Below, piece after piece: positions 38,380 to 47,197 of a stretch of DNA of 52,511 bases; position 1 is the stretch's first letter; every line of letters begins with the position of its first letter. The position numbers were made by a program, and so were the translations under genes. The DNA is from Salidesulfovibrio brasiliensis JCM 12178 (GTDB lineage: Bacteria > Desulfobacterota > Desulfovibrionia > Desulfovibrionales > Desulfovibrionaceae), in contig NZ_BBCB01000013.1 in assembly GCF_001311825.1 (NCBI RefSeq), forward strand, positions 1-52,511. The letters are read 5' to 3'. The notes beneath the pieces were generated by a model. The model worked only from the letters and a program-made list of their open reading frames with translations, was not told the DNA's origin and searched no databases.

Positions 38380-39987
38380 CTAGAACTTGCCTTCGCGTGA
38401 CGGCCAGTAGCCGTTATAGTTGCGGCAGATGTACAAGGTAAAGGTCCGCGTAGGTTGGCCGTTGTAAGTGGCGGTAAATACAATTGGATCGGAAACCGAC
38501 TCGAACATTTTTACAACTTCTTTGTGCGGATTCCCATATTCATGCTTGCGGACCATGATGGCGTCCCAGCCTACCTTGTCCTGAGGACCGGGCCAAAGGT
38601 CGTACTGGTTCATCCGCCGGTCGTGAATCCACGCGCAATAGGTCCGAGGCTGACCGGGAGAATAGAAGGCCGTGGCGGCCGTCATGTCGTAGAGGTCGGA
38701 GAAGATGAACACCTTGTCCGGGTCCTCAAAGCTGGTAGATTTGATCTCTTCAATCTTGTGGCCGAGTTCGGTCCAGCCCTTGAGCCGGTTCGTGATGTTG
38801 ATTTCGGCCGGGATTGGCAGATGCGGAGCCATGTTAATGAGCACATAGAAGAAGATGGAAACGCCGACAACGGAGTTACGGACAACCTTTGCCTTGCCCT
38901 GTTTTCGGGAGAACCCGGCAAAGGCGTATGCCGCGAGAATGGACCCTGATACGTAAGCGACCGTGGTCCAGTTGGGCATGACTTTGGCGTGGAAGCTCCA
39001 GAGCAGGAAGAAGAGCCACATGGGCCAGAAAAACACTGCCAGCAGCGTGGCCTGCCTGACGTTCATGCGAGGGGTCTCGGAATCCACGATGGCCGGTTTC
39101 TGATCAAAATAGCGAAAGAACGCGGAACCGCCGCCGATGAGGGCGAAGATCATCCACCAGGGTGTGGCCAGTCCGAACTGTGAGCCGATGTAGTCGGGGA
39201 AGCGGTCGAAGCGGATCAACTGGCTGGCTTTCTTGCCGGATACGCCGATGAGATAGAAAACGTGTTTGTAGCCGACGAAATCGTTTTGAAGGTTCCAGAT
39301 GAACGTTGGGAGAAAGCCGATGACAATACCTGCTGACAGGGCAAGGAACAGGCGCGGCCAGAAGCCGGAAGGGAGCATGCGCCGCCAATGAAGGAGAATG
39401 CCGTAAACAACGGCGAGTCCGGCAAACCCGAGCATGGTATACTTGGCGAGTATCCCGATGCCGAAGCAGAGGGCTATGGGGATGAACGGCCAGGTGCGGA
39501 CTCGGCTGTGTACCGGAGGAAGGTTGCCTTCCGGCAGAGAGGCCGCGTAGAGCGAGAACATGGCGCTTGTCCAGAGGAAGACGAATGAATTGTCGGTGGT
39601 CATCAGGATGCCGAGCGCCATGAAAAGCGGCATGGTGGCGGTGATGAACAGGGTGAGCAGGGCAATGCCGGGGCGCAGAAAGAGACGGGAGATGCCGATG
39701 TAGAGAACGATCTGCGTCAGCGCCATGCCGAGAATGGAGCCGAAACGTACCCCGAGCTCAGTGTCACCGAAAACTGAGGTCCAAGTGTGAATGATCCATG
39801 CGATGAGCGGGCCTTTGGAATAGTAGGTGAGCTGGAGATGCCGGGTCCAGTCCCAGTACTGCGATTCGTCCTGGACCAGATTGAGCTGGCCGGTAGCCAC
39901 GAACCACAAGCGAATGGCAAACGTGACTATGATGAGAACTGCTGCCCAAATGTCGGGACGGGTGCGGAAAGATTGAGATATGTTCAC
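38380..39987 (-). CDS. GT39/ArnT-like membrane glycosyltransferase
   Basis: 535 residues from the preferred start. It has about ten predicted membrane helices and the loop QDESQYWDWTRHLQLTYYSKGPLIAW, with the acidic D-E pair of PMT/ArnT enzymes that use polyprenol-phosphate sugars. The C-terminal periplasmic part is about 140 residues. The GTG at 39987 has GGAG 7 bases upstream; a GTG 123 bases further upstream would add a non-conserved tail. Acting with the GT2 and ChbG genes nearby, it may transfer a sugar to lipid A or another lipid outside the membrane. The acceptor is unknown. Confidence 0.85.
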   Translation of the reverse strand: MNISQSFRTRPDIWAAVLIIVTFAIRLWFVATGQLNLVQDESQYWDWTRHLQLTYYSKGPLIAWIIHTWTSVFGDTELGVRFGSILGMALTQIVLYIGISRLFLRPGIALLTLFITATMPLFMALGILMTTDNSFVFLWTSAMFSLYAASLPEGNLPPVHSRVRTWPFIPIALCFGIGILAKYTMLGFAGLAVVYGILLHWRRMLPSGFWPRLFLALSAGIVIGFLPTFIWNLQNDFVGYKHVFYLIGVSGKKASQLIRFDRFPDYIGSQFGLATPWWMIFALIGGGSAFFRYFDQKPAIVDSETPRMNVRQATLLAVFFWPMWLFFLLWSFHAKVMPNWTTVAYVSGSILAAYAFAGFSRKQGKAKVVRNSVVGVSIFFYVLINMAPHLPIPAEINITNRLKGWTELGHKIEEIKSTSFEDPDKVFIFSDLYDMTAATAFYSPGQPRTYCAWIHDRRMNQYDLWPGPQDKVGWDAIMVRKHEYGNPHKEVVKMFESVSDPIVFTATYNGQPTRTFTLYICRNYNGYWPSREGKF

Positions 39988-40105
39988 GGGTAGGCTCCGT
40001 TGATCGACTTTGGTTTCCTTGAGGGTGCTCGCCTTGCCTGTCAATTCTGCAACACGATCAGCATGAATGCCTTCTGAGTTGTTGGCGTAGCCGTTACATG
40101 AATAC

Positions 40106-40166
40106 GACACTTGTCGTTCACGCGCTCATGAACTGTCCGGAAACCACGCCTGACTGTGGTGGCGAC
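40106..40166. repeat. Element shared with the dnaN-dnaA gap, copy B
   Basis: Carries the 17-base identity at 40123-40139 (with 20603-20619), preceded by GACACT and followed by ACTGTGGTGGCGAC. It lies between the MarR and GT39 genes. The rest of this roughly 260-base gap (39988-40249) shows nothing else. Confidence 0.45.
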
Positions 40167-40249
40167 TAAGCCGCTGGTGTGAAGCGACGTGTGATCCGAA
40201 CAACGATTCGGGGGTTGAATACCCGTCCTTGAGGCGCTTGGCAACAGGG

Positions 40250-40741
40250 CTACTCGTCCAGAACATCGGCCAACACGAGCAAGGGGGAGTCGGCGTCCTG
40301 TTCCAGCGATGCAGCTATCTGGCGAGAGATGCGCTTGAAGTATCTGATATCGTTGATGGTGAGCCCTTGCGATGCAACGGTGTCGAGCTCCTTGCGTGCG
40401 TTGGAAACGACAGAAATGAGCCGCTTTCCGCGTTCTTCAAGACGAATGACGAGGCGGCGCCTGTCACGGTCGTCCCGGCTGCGGGTCAGAATGCCGTCCC
40501 GCTCCATGCGGTCAAGACTTTTTGAGAGCGTCGGCTGTTCGATGGAGAGTCGATCAAGCAGTTCCTTCTGCGTTATCCCGTCGCCTGCAGCGAGCGCGTC
40601 GAGAATGGCGGTGTAGCCGGGGGCACAGCCATACGGCTTGAGGCGCTCCGACAGGCAGCGGGTGTTGAGACGGGAGAGCCGGTCAAGCGATTGCAGCAGA
40701 AAGGCGGAATCGGTTTCCGAAGTAAAAAGATCGTCAGCCAT
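40250..40741 (-). CDS. MarR family transcriptional regulator
   Basis: 163 residues. The wHTH core is GITQKELLDRLSIEQPTLSKSLDRMERDGILTRSRDDRDRRRLVIRLEERGKRL, with the DxRxxRL wing of MarR proteins. Helices on both sides form the dimer. The ATG at 40741 has no clear ribosome-binding site; a TTG at 40777 is an alternative. It is divergent from the deacetylase gene and probably controls it and the GT2 gene. Its ligand is unknown. Confidence 0.9.
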   Translation of the reverse strand: MADDLFTSETDSAFLLQSLDRLSRLNTRCLSERLKPYGCAPGYTAILDALAAGDGITQKELLDRLSIEQPTLSKSLDRMERDGILTRSRDDRDRRRLVIRLEERGKRLISVVSNARKELDTVASQGLTINDIRYFKRISRQIAASLEQDADSPLLVLADVLDE

Positions 40742-40824
40742 GTTTTGCTGGATAGCAGGCAATATGAGTGCAAACAAGGGAATTGTGCCTTTACGGGCGG
40801 AGTCGTTAGGGATAGAAAACCGGG

Positions 40825-41670
40825 ATGAAAATCATCGTGAATGTGGACGACGCCGGGCTGCATCCGGCAGTGAACAGGGCTGTGGAGTCGCTTGCGGCGC
40901 TCGGCACGGTCTCGTCGGCCACGGTCATGGCCAACGGGCATCACGCACACGATGCCGCGTCCATATCCGGGGCCGGACTTGGCGCGCATCTGAACATTCT
41001 GCGAGGCAGGCCGCTCGGCAATCCTGACGCATTGACCACGCTTGTTGATGACGACGGCATGTTTCTGGGCGACTACGGTCGTCTGTTCGGTCGCTACGTC
41101 ACGGGACGCGTCGATCCCGAAGAGGTCTACCACGAGTGGGTGCTTCAGGTGGAGCGGCTGATCGAGCTCGGCATCACGCCCGATCATCTGGACAGCGAAA
41201 AACACATTCACGCGTGGCCCACGCTCATGGGCGTGGCCGCAAGGGTCGCCAAGCGTTTCAATATCGGCTGGATTCGCAGGCCGCTTGAGTGCTCGCAGCT
41301 GTCGCGTCTGGACAAAGGCGGTGTGCGGGTAAGATTCCTGCGCGTCTGCTCCTTCTTCCAGCAGAAACCGACGTCCGTATCATGGCCCGATTCCATCTGG
41401 GGCATTGCGGATCAGGGGAAGCGGCTTCGGCCGGAGTATTTCATTGACTATGTAAGGCGCAACGGGCTTGACCGGCAGGACGCGGTGGTGGAAATCTGCT
41501 GCCATCCGGGGCTGCCGGAGCCGGGCGATCCGCCACTTTCGTCGGATTACGGGACCATGCGCGTGGACGCGCAGTGGAAAGACGAGTATGAAGCCCTGAG
41601 CGATCCGGCATGGAAGGACGCATTTACCGAACTGAACGCCACACTGGTCCGCTTTTCGGACCTTGGATAA
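40825..41670 (+). CDS. YdjC/ChbG-type carbohydrate deacetylase
   Basis: 281 residues. The start IIVNVDDAGLH places the metal Asp pair at 8-9, and LDSEKHIHAWP (about 121-131) supplies the His pair. VEICCHPGLPEPG is the C-terminal loop of the family. These enzymes remove acetyl groups from amino sugars. It is 12 bases from the GT2 gene and near a GT39, so it could process an N-acetylated lipid-linked sugar, as in known aminosugar-lipid A pathways. That pathway role is inferred. Confidence 0.88.
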   Translation: MKIIVNVDDAGLHPAVNRAVESLAALGTVSSATVMANGHHAHDAASISGAGLGAHLNILRGRPLGNPDALTTLVDDDGMFLGDYGRLFGRYVTGRVDPEEVYHEWVLQVERLIELGITPDHLDSEKHIHAWPTLMGVAARVAKRFNIGWIRRPLECSQLSRLDKGGVRVRFLRVCSFFQQKPTSVSWPDSIWGIADQGKRLRPEYFIDYVRRNGLDRQDAVVEICCHPGLPEPGDPPLSSDYGTMRVDAQWKDEYEALSDPAWKDAFTELNATLVRFSDLG

Positions 41671-41682
41671 ACGGAGCCAGCC

Positions 41683-42666
41683 GTGAGGGATATCGAAGTC
41701 AGCATCGTCACCCCGATGCATAACGAGGAACTCTGCATCGAGGAATTTCACCGCCGCATCAGCGCGGCCATGCAGGGCGCGGGCTACGAGCACGAAATCA
41801 TTCTGGTGAACGACGGGTCCACGGACAGAACCGAACAGCTCATGCGCCAGATCAGCACAGTGGACCCCAACGTGCGCTGTGTCTGCCTATCGCGTAACCG
41901 GGGCCAGTGTACGGCCATTTATGCCGGGCTGCAGCACAGCAGGGGCCGCTACGTGGTCATCATGGACGGCGACCTGCAGCACAAGCCCGAGGAAGTCCCC
42001 TCGCTGGTTGAGGAGATCAGGAAAGGCTGGGATCTCGTCTCCGGAATGCGTCAGAAGCGCAGTGAATCGAAATGGCTGCGTTTGGTGCCGAGCAAAATCG
42101 CCAACTGGATGATCCGCAGCGCCAGCGGGTGCGAGATTCACGACATGGGCGGGCTGTCCTGCCTCAAGGGGGACATCGCCCGCAGCCTGCAACTGCGCGA
42201 GGGACATCACCGGATCATCCCGGCCCTCGTCTACCGGCTGGGCGGGTCCGTCACCGAGGTGCCCACCTCCGCGCCGCCCCGTTTCGCGGGCAAGAGCCAC
42301 TACGGGCTGAGTCGCAGCATCGACGTGCTTTTCGACATCGTGACCCTGTGGTTCCAGAATGCCTTCAAGCAGCGTCCGGTATACCTCTTCGGCCGCATCG
42401 CTTTGGGGTTTTTCATCACCGCCTCGCTGCTTTCGGCGTGGGTGTTGTTTGAAAAGGTCTTCTTCGGGGTGCATATGGGAACAAGGCCGCCGTTCCTCGC
42501 AGCGATTCTGTTCTACATCACCTCGCTCGGTTTCATGTCCACCGGGTTCATCCTCGAAGCCCTCGGTGACACCATGGACAGCGTGATGCAGACCCGGCCG
42601 TACATGGTCCGCGAGATCATCTCGCAGGAAGAGACCCAGAGCGGCAAAAGCCCCGAATCATCATAG
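41683..42666 (+). CDS. GT2 polyprenol-phosphate glycosyltransferase (ArnC-like)
   Basis: 327 residues. DGSTD (about 45-49) and DGDLQ (about 97-101) are the GT-A nucleotide-sugar and metal motifs. Two C-terminal helices (about 229-258 and 268-292) anchor it to the membrane, as in ArnC and DpgM-type enzymes that load a sugar onto undecaprenyl phosphate. The GTG start has GGAG 7 bases upstream. It follows the deacetylase gene by 12 bases, giving a natural order: GT2 loads the sugar, ChbG deacetylates it, GT39 transfers it. Confidence 0.9.
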   Translation: MRDIEVSIVTPMHNEELCIEEFHRRISAAMQGAGYEHEIILVNDGSTDRTEQLMRQISTVDPNVRCVCLSRNRGQCTAIYAGLQHSRGRYVVIMDGDLQHKPEEVPSLVEEIRKGWDLVSGMRQKRSESKWLRLVPSKIANWMIRSASGCEIHDMGGLSCLKGDIARSLQLREGHHRIIPALVYRLGGSVTEVPTSAPPRFAGKSHYGLSRSIDVLFDIVTLWFQNAFKQRPVYLFGRIALGFFITASLLSAWVLFEKVFFGVHMGTRPPFLAAILFYITSLGFMSTGFILEALGDTMDSVMQTRPYMVREIISQEETQSGKSPESS

Positions 42667-42684
42667 ACGAGAGACAGACGATTC

Positions 42685-42720
42685 CGGCCGGGGCGACGTC
42701 GTCGTCCCGGCCGTTTTATT
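42685..42720 (+). terminator. Terminator after the GT2 gene
   Basis: CGGCCGGGGCGAC pairs with GTCGTCCCGGCCG (one G-U) around a GTC loop, then TTTTATTT. Confidence 0.9.
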
Positions 42721-42795
42721 TGGAAAAACGATTCATTCGGTCAAGTTCAAAAGAAACCTGAGGCGCATGCTGCCCGAATACAATACGAGAAACTC

Positions 42796-44178
42796 ATGAT
42801 ACATCGCTGGAGCGCACCAAACGGGTACAGAGAGGCCCTCAAAATCGGCCTGCCGCTGGTCATAAGCATGGCATCCACCACGCTTATGATCTTTGCGGAC
42901 CGCATGTTCCTCGGCTGGTACTCGGTGGAGACGCTGGCCGCGTCGTTCCCCGCTACCATCAGCTATTTCTTGTTCTATTCCTTCTTCCTCGGAACGCTTG
43001 AGTACGTGAGCGTGTTCGTGGCCCAATACACAGGCGCGGACAGGCCGGAGCGTGTGGGTGCGGCCGTATGGCAGGGGCTCTACTTCGTGATTCCGGCTTC
43101 GGTGTTCATGATCGTCGTCGGCATCTATTGCGGTGAACTCTTTGAACTGGCTGGGCATAGCGCAGATATCAGACAGCTCGAGGTGGACTACTTCCAGACG
43201 CTCTCCTTTGGCAGTGTGTTCGGATTCGGAGCCGTGGCGCTGTCATGCTTCTTTTCAGGAAGGGGCATCACCCGTCCGGTCATGGTGGCCAACATGCTCT
43301 CCGCGCTGGTGAACATCCCGCTCAACTATTGTCTCATCAACGGGTACGGCGGCTTCCCGGAGCTTGGAATCACCGGTGCGGCGCTGGCCACGGCCTGCGC
43401 CTACTTCGTGAATTTCGCGGTCATGGCCGGGCTGGTCTTCCGGGCCAAATACGAAGAATGCTACAAAATCCGGTCGGCAAGACGGTTCGATCCGAACCTC
43501 TTCCGGCGGTTTCTGAAGTACGGATTGCCCGGCGGGGCGCAGTTCTTTCTGGACATGCTGGCCATCTCCTATTTCGGGGTGGTGGTCGGCTGGTTCGACT
43601 GGGTCGGTCTGGCCGCGACCAACATTGCCATCGGCATCGACACGCTGGCTTTCCTTCCGGCCATCGGCATGTCCATCGCATGCAGCGTCATGGTCGGGCA
43701 GGCCATGGGTCGGGGCAAGCCGGAAGAGGCGTCCTATGCCATGAACTCGGTCATGCACCTGACTTTGGTGTACATGGGCTTCATGGGGCTCCTGTTCGTG
43801 CTGGTGCCGGACATGTTCGTGAACTGGTTCCGAAGCGAAAACCTGAGTGATGCCGAGTGGGCGGCTGTGCTTGCAGCAGGCGTGGTGCTTATGCGCTGGG
43901 TTGCGGCCTACACTATTCTGGATGCGGTGGTCATGAGCATCATGGGGCTGCTCAAGGGAGCAGGCGATACCCGCTTCATCATGAAGACCATGGGATTGTG
44001 TTCTGTTTTCGGGATGATACTCCCCTTGACCGTTCTGGTGAAGTGGATGGGCTTCGGGTATCAGGCGGCGTGGGCTTGTCTGTTGATGTATGTTGTTCTT
44101 CTCACCGGGGTCTTCTATTGGCGATACAGGAGCGGGGTCTGGCGGGATTTGGACATACTGGAGCGTGGAGATTCTTGA
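42796..44178 (+). CDS. MATE family efflux transporter
   Basis: 460 residues with twelve predicted membrane helices in two similar halves, including the ALKIGLPLVISMASTTLMIFADRMFLGWY and GLPGGAQFFLDMLAISYFGVVVGWF repeats. The motif GRGKPEEASYAMNSVMHLTLVYMGF is typical of bacterial MATE proteins, which export cationic compounds by sodium or proton exchange. GAGAAA lies before the ATG. It ends 31 bases before larE, so may share a transcript with the lar genes, but no link between the two is evident. The substrate is unknown. Confidence 0.9.
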   Translation: MIHRWSAPNGYREALKIGLPLVISMASTTLMIFADRMFLGWYSVETLAASFPATISYFLFYSFFLGTLEYVSVFVAQYTGADRPERVGAAVWQGLYFVIPASVFMIVVGIYCGELFELAGHSADIRQLEVDYFQTLSFGSVFGFGAVALSCFFSGRGITRPVMVANMLSALVNIPLNYCLINGYGGFPELGITGAALATACAYFVNFAVMAGLVFRAKYEECYKIRSARRFDPNLFRRFLKYGLPGGAQFFLDMLAISYFGVVVGWFDWVGLAATNIAIGIDTLAFLPAIGMSIACSVMVGQAMGRGKPEEASYAMNSVMHLTLVYMGFMGLLFVLVPDMFVNWFRSENLSDAEWAAVLAAGVVLMRWVAAYTILDAVVMSIMGLLKGAGDTRFIMKTMGLCSVFGMILPLTVLVKWMGFGYQAAWACLLMYVVLLTGVFYWRYRSGVWRDLDILERGDS

Positions 44179-44209
44179 CTCCGGCAGGGGGTCGGGTAGT
44201 GTCGCACCC

Positions 44210-44950
44210 ATGGACGCACGCCTGATTCTTCGTGACCTTGCCCGGATCACCGGGCCACGCGCCGTGGTAGCGTTTTCCGGCGGCATGGACAGCGGCTTGC
44301 TGGCGCGGGCCCTGCTGGACGCCGGAGTTCAGGTGACGCTCGCCACCGTGGTCGGTCCGCACATTTCCACCCGCGCACGCACAGTCGCCATGTTCGGTGC
44401 GTCCTCGCTCAACCTGCCGCAGGTCATCCACGAGCTGTGCCCGGTCAGCGACGAGACTTTGGCCGTCAACGACGAACTGCGCTGCTATTACTGCAAACAA
44501 AACGTGTTTTCCCTGCTCAAGCCACGGTCCGGGGCCGTTCTCTGCGACGGCACCACGGCCGATGATGACCCCGAACGACCCGGCCGCCGCGCGGCTGTCG
44601 AAGCCGGAGTGGTGTCCCCGCTGGAAAAGCTCGGCCTGACCAAAAAGGAAGTCTCCGCACTGGCCCGCGAACTCCGGTCACCCGGTTGGGACGTGGAGCC
44701 CGACAGTTGCCTCGCCACGAGAGTTCGGACGGGGACCCGTCTGACTGCCGCACGTCTGGAGCTGGTTGAAGCGGTGGAGGCCCTGCTCCATTCCGAAGAC
44801 GTTACCGGGGTGCGTGCACGGCTTGATGATATGATGATGAGCGTTCGTTATTCCAATGAAAACGGACCGTTGTCCAATGATCTGCGTCGCCGTGCTCACG
44901 AGCTTTGCCGTGCAGCGGGCATGTCCGCACCGGAGTTTGTTCCATGGTAA
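44210..44950 (+). CDS. Pyridinium-3,5-bisthiocarboxylic acid synthase LarE
   Basis: 246 residues. SGGMDS (23-28) is the PP-loop that activates the carboxylate with ATP, CYYC (92-95) is a conserved cysteine pair, and PDSCLATRV places Cys167 where LarE gives up its own sulfur. LarE adds sulfur to the nickel-pincer cofactor precursor made by LarB. The ATG at 44210 lacks a strong ribosome-binding site. The end overlaps larB by 7 bases. larA, the lactate racemase that uses the cofactor, is not in this window. Confidence 0.92.
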   Translation: MDARLILRDLARITGPRAVVAFSGGMDSGLLARALLDAGVQVTLATVVGPHISTRARTVAMFGASSLNLPQVIHELCPVSDETLAVNDELRCYYCKQNVFSLLKPRSGAVLCDGTTADDDPERPGRRAAVEAGVVSPLEKLGLTKKEVSALARELRSPGWDVEPDSCLATRVRTGTRLTAARLELVEAVEALLHSEDVTGVRARLDDMMMSVRYSNENGPLSNDLRRRAHELCRAAGMSAPEFVPW

Positions 44951-45726
44951 AAAAATCCGGAGAAGCGTTGCTCAGGGCGTTCAGGGCCGGAGAGCTTGAC
45001 CTTGAAACCACGTTGCGCCGATTGCAGGGCGTGGGAGTCGCTGAAACTGCCTGCGCAAAGCTGGATGTGGTCCGTCGGGAGCGCACTGGCGTGCCGGAAG
45101 TCGTGTTTTGTGAAGGCAAGACACCGGGGCAGGTGGCGGAGATCATGTACCGGCTGGCAAGCGAGCAGGGCAGTGTCCTCGGCACCCGGGCTACTGCGGA
45201 ACACGTCGCAGCGGTTCGCGGTTTGAAGGACTGCTCCTACGACCCGGTGTCGAAACTGCTTCGGGCCGGACGCGTTTCCGAGCCTTTCGGGAAAGTGGTT
45301 GTGGTATCTGCCGGTACGTCCGATCTGCCCGTTGCCGAGGAAGCCGCAGGGACGCTGGAATATCTCGGAAGTCACGTGGTCCGCGCTTATGACTGCGGGG
45401 TTGCGGGAATTCACCGGGTCGCGAAGTGCGCCGAAGAGTTTGTGGACGCCGCTGCCGTGATCGCGGTTGCGGGCATGGAAGGGGCGCTGGCCTCGGTGGT
45501 GGCGGGAGTCAGCCCCGCACCGGTGGTGGCTGTCCCCACAAGTGTCGGGTACGGCGCAGGATTCGGAGGGCTGGCGGCGCTTTTATCCATGCTCAATACC
45601 TGCGCGCCCGGTGTCTCCGTGGTCAATATCGACAACGGCTTCGGCGCGGCGTGTATGGCCCACAAGATCAACCTCCGCTCACGAACCGGCAAAGACCGAA
45701 ATTTCACCAAAAACGTTGCAGAATAG
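44944..45726 (+). CDS. Nickel-pincer cofactor biosynthesis protein LarB
   Basis: 260 residues. The C-terminal PurE-like domain has VVVSAGTSDLPVAEEAAGTLEYLG and VAGMEGALASVVAGVSPAPVVAVPTSVGYGAGFGGLAALLSMLNTCAPGVSVVNIDNGFGAA, the usual carboxylase-type core. LarB carboxylates and hydrolyses nicotinic acid adenine dinucleotide to give the pyridinium dicarboxylate used by LarE. The overlapping start with larE and the short gap to larC show one operon. Confidence 0.94.
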   Translation: MVKKSGEALLRAFRAGELDLETTLRRLQGVGVAETACAKLDVVRRERTGVPEVVFCEGKTPGQVAEIMYRLASEQGSVLGTRATAEHVAAVRGLKDCSYDPVSKLLRAGRVSEPFGKVVVVSAGTSDLPVAEEAAGTLEYLGSHVVRAYDCGVAGIHRVAKCAEEFVDAAAVIAVAGMEGALASVVAGVSPAPVVAVPTSVGYGAGFGGLAALLSMLNTCAPGVSVVNIDNGFGAACMAHKINLRSRTGKDRNFTKNVAE

Positions 45727-45740
45727 TTTGGAGTCATTTG

Positions 45741-46505
45741 TTGATCACGCCTGAAAGGTCCCTTTATCTCGACTGCGGTACTGGCGTCAGCGGCGACATG
45801 CTGCTGGCCGCCCTCATCGACCTGCTGGACGAGCTGCACGGACAGCCCGGAAGCGGGCTTAAGGCTCTGCAGGACGGCCTTGCGGAAACCGGCATTCGTG
45901 GTTTTGAAGTACGAAGTCTCAGGCGAAACGTCGCCGGGACGCAGACTGTTGGTGTCGACATTGTTGAAACCGCCAGACAGCCGTTGCGGACCTTTGCCGA
46001 TATTCGGCGGATTCTGACAGAGTCCTCGCTGACCGGCCCTGTGCGTACCCGTGCGCTCTCTGCCCTTGAACTGTTGGCAGAAGCGGAGTCCCAGGTACAT
46101 GAGGTGCCTTTGGAGGACGTACATTTTCATGAGATCGGCGCGGTGGATACGGTTGCGGACATGGTTGGGGTTTCGCTTCTTGTGGAAGCTGTCGGGGCCG
46201 ACGAGATCCTTGCGTCTGCCATTGACCTCGGCTCGGGGTTCGTGACCTTTTCCCACGGCACATTGCCTGTGCCCGCACCGGCTGTTGCGCTGCTGGCCGA
46301 GCCTTTGCCCACGGTGGCCTCCGATTGCGGCTCGGAACGGGCTACGCCCACAGGGATTGCCCTGTTGCGGACCATTGTCGATCGCTTCGGAGAGGAGCCT
46401 TGCGGAGCATTGCGGGGCATTGGGTTCGGGTCAGGCTCCAGATCAAGCGACGACAACCCTACTTTTCTACGCGCGGCGCTTTACGATCACGCCAATCACG
46501 CCTAG
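45741..46505 (+). CDS. Nickel-insertion protein LarC, C-terminal domain absent
   Basis: 254 residues starting at TTG 45741, with GGAG 7 bases upstream. DCGTGVSGDML (11-21) and VHFHEIGAVDTVADMVG (about 125-142) are LarC motifs. Full LarC is about 400 residues; its C-terminal half, LarC2, binds CTP and inserts nickel. Here the frame ends at about residue 254, and DUF3431 starts 21 bases later, leaving no room for LarC2. In L. plantarum the two halves are joined by programmed frameshift, but nothing like LarC2 follows here. Either the second half is elsewhere or this is a reduced LarC. Confidence 0.85.
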   Translation: MITPERSLYLDCGTGVSGDMLLAALIDLLDELHGQPGSGLKALQDGLAETGIRGFEVRSLRRNVAGTQTVGVDIVETARQPLRTFADIRRILTESSLTGPVRTRALSALELLAEAESQVHEVPLEDVHFHEIGAVDTVADMVGVSLLVEAVGADEILASAIDLGSGFVTFSHGTLPVPAPAVALLAEPLPTVASDCGSERATPTGIALLRTIVDRFGEEPCGALRGIGFGSGSRSSDDNPTFLRAALYDHANHA

Positions 46506-46526
46506 ATTCAGAGTTCGGAGAAAACC

Positions 46527-47195
46527 ATGAACGGTGTGCACCTGATCATAGCCCGCTATCGCGAAGACGTGGAATGGGTCGACGCCCTCGGCTACCCGGC
46601 CACCGTCTATGACAAAAGCGGCGATCCCCTTCCCGGAACCGTCCCCTTGCCGAACATTGGCCGGGAGGCACACACGTATTTGACGCACATCATCAGGCAT
46701 TACGACGAATTGGCAGACCTGAATGTCTTTTTGCAAGGAGGTCCGTTTGACCACCTGTTCCCGCATGGCGGAACACCGGATGATCTGCGCGCGGCCATTG
46801 CCGGGTGTCGGCGTATGAACCGTCCGTTCACCGGGCTGGCGTGGTTCAAGCTCGACTGTGACGGGCTGGGCAGGCCCCATGACTTGAAAAAGCCGGAAAA
46901 CGAAGGCCGCTGGAACGGCTGGGGGCGGGATATCCCTGTTGCAGAAATCTTTGAAAAGCTCTTCGCTGCCGAGACGCCCGAACGGTTCATTGCCAGAGGC
47001 GCGACCGGTAATTTCGCCGTGAGGGCGGAGCGCATTCGTACCCGGCCGCGAGCCTTTTACGAATACGCCCTGTCGCTCATCGAGGCCGACCCCGGCGATC
47101 ATCATAACACAGGGCACGCTTTCGAGCGGCTGTGGCACCTGATCTTCAACGGCTATAAGGTGTGGAACCGCGAGTCGTACCCGGTGGAGGGCTGA
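46527..47195 (+). CDS. DUF3431 family protein
   Basis: 222 residues with the DUF3431 outline: HLIIARYREDVEWVDALGYPATVYDKSG at the start and NVFLQGGPFDHLF in the middle. DUF3431 proteins are usually envelope or glycan related, but the function is not known. It starts 21 bases after larC and ends 2 bases before the permease start, so it is read from the same transcript. Confidence 0.8.
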   Translation: MNGVHLIIARYREDVEWVDALGYPATVYDKSGDPLPGTVPLPNIGREAHTYLTHIIRHYDELADLNVFLQGGPFDHLFPHGGTPDDLRAAIAGCRRMNRPFTGLAWFKLDCDGLGRPHDLKKPENEGRWNGWGRDIPVAEIFEKLFAAETPERFIARGATGNFAVRAERIRTRPRAFYEYALSLIEADPGDHHNTGHAFERLWHLIFNGYKVWNRESYPVEG

Positions 47196-47197
47196 AC

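Noticed and set aside
45741-46527. A LarC1-LarC2 programmed frameshift as in Lactobacillus plantarum
   Set aside because: The next gene starts 21 bases after the stop. No LarC2-like sequence is present in any frame there.
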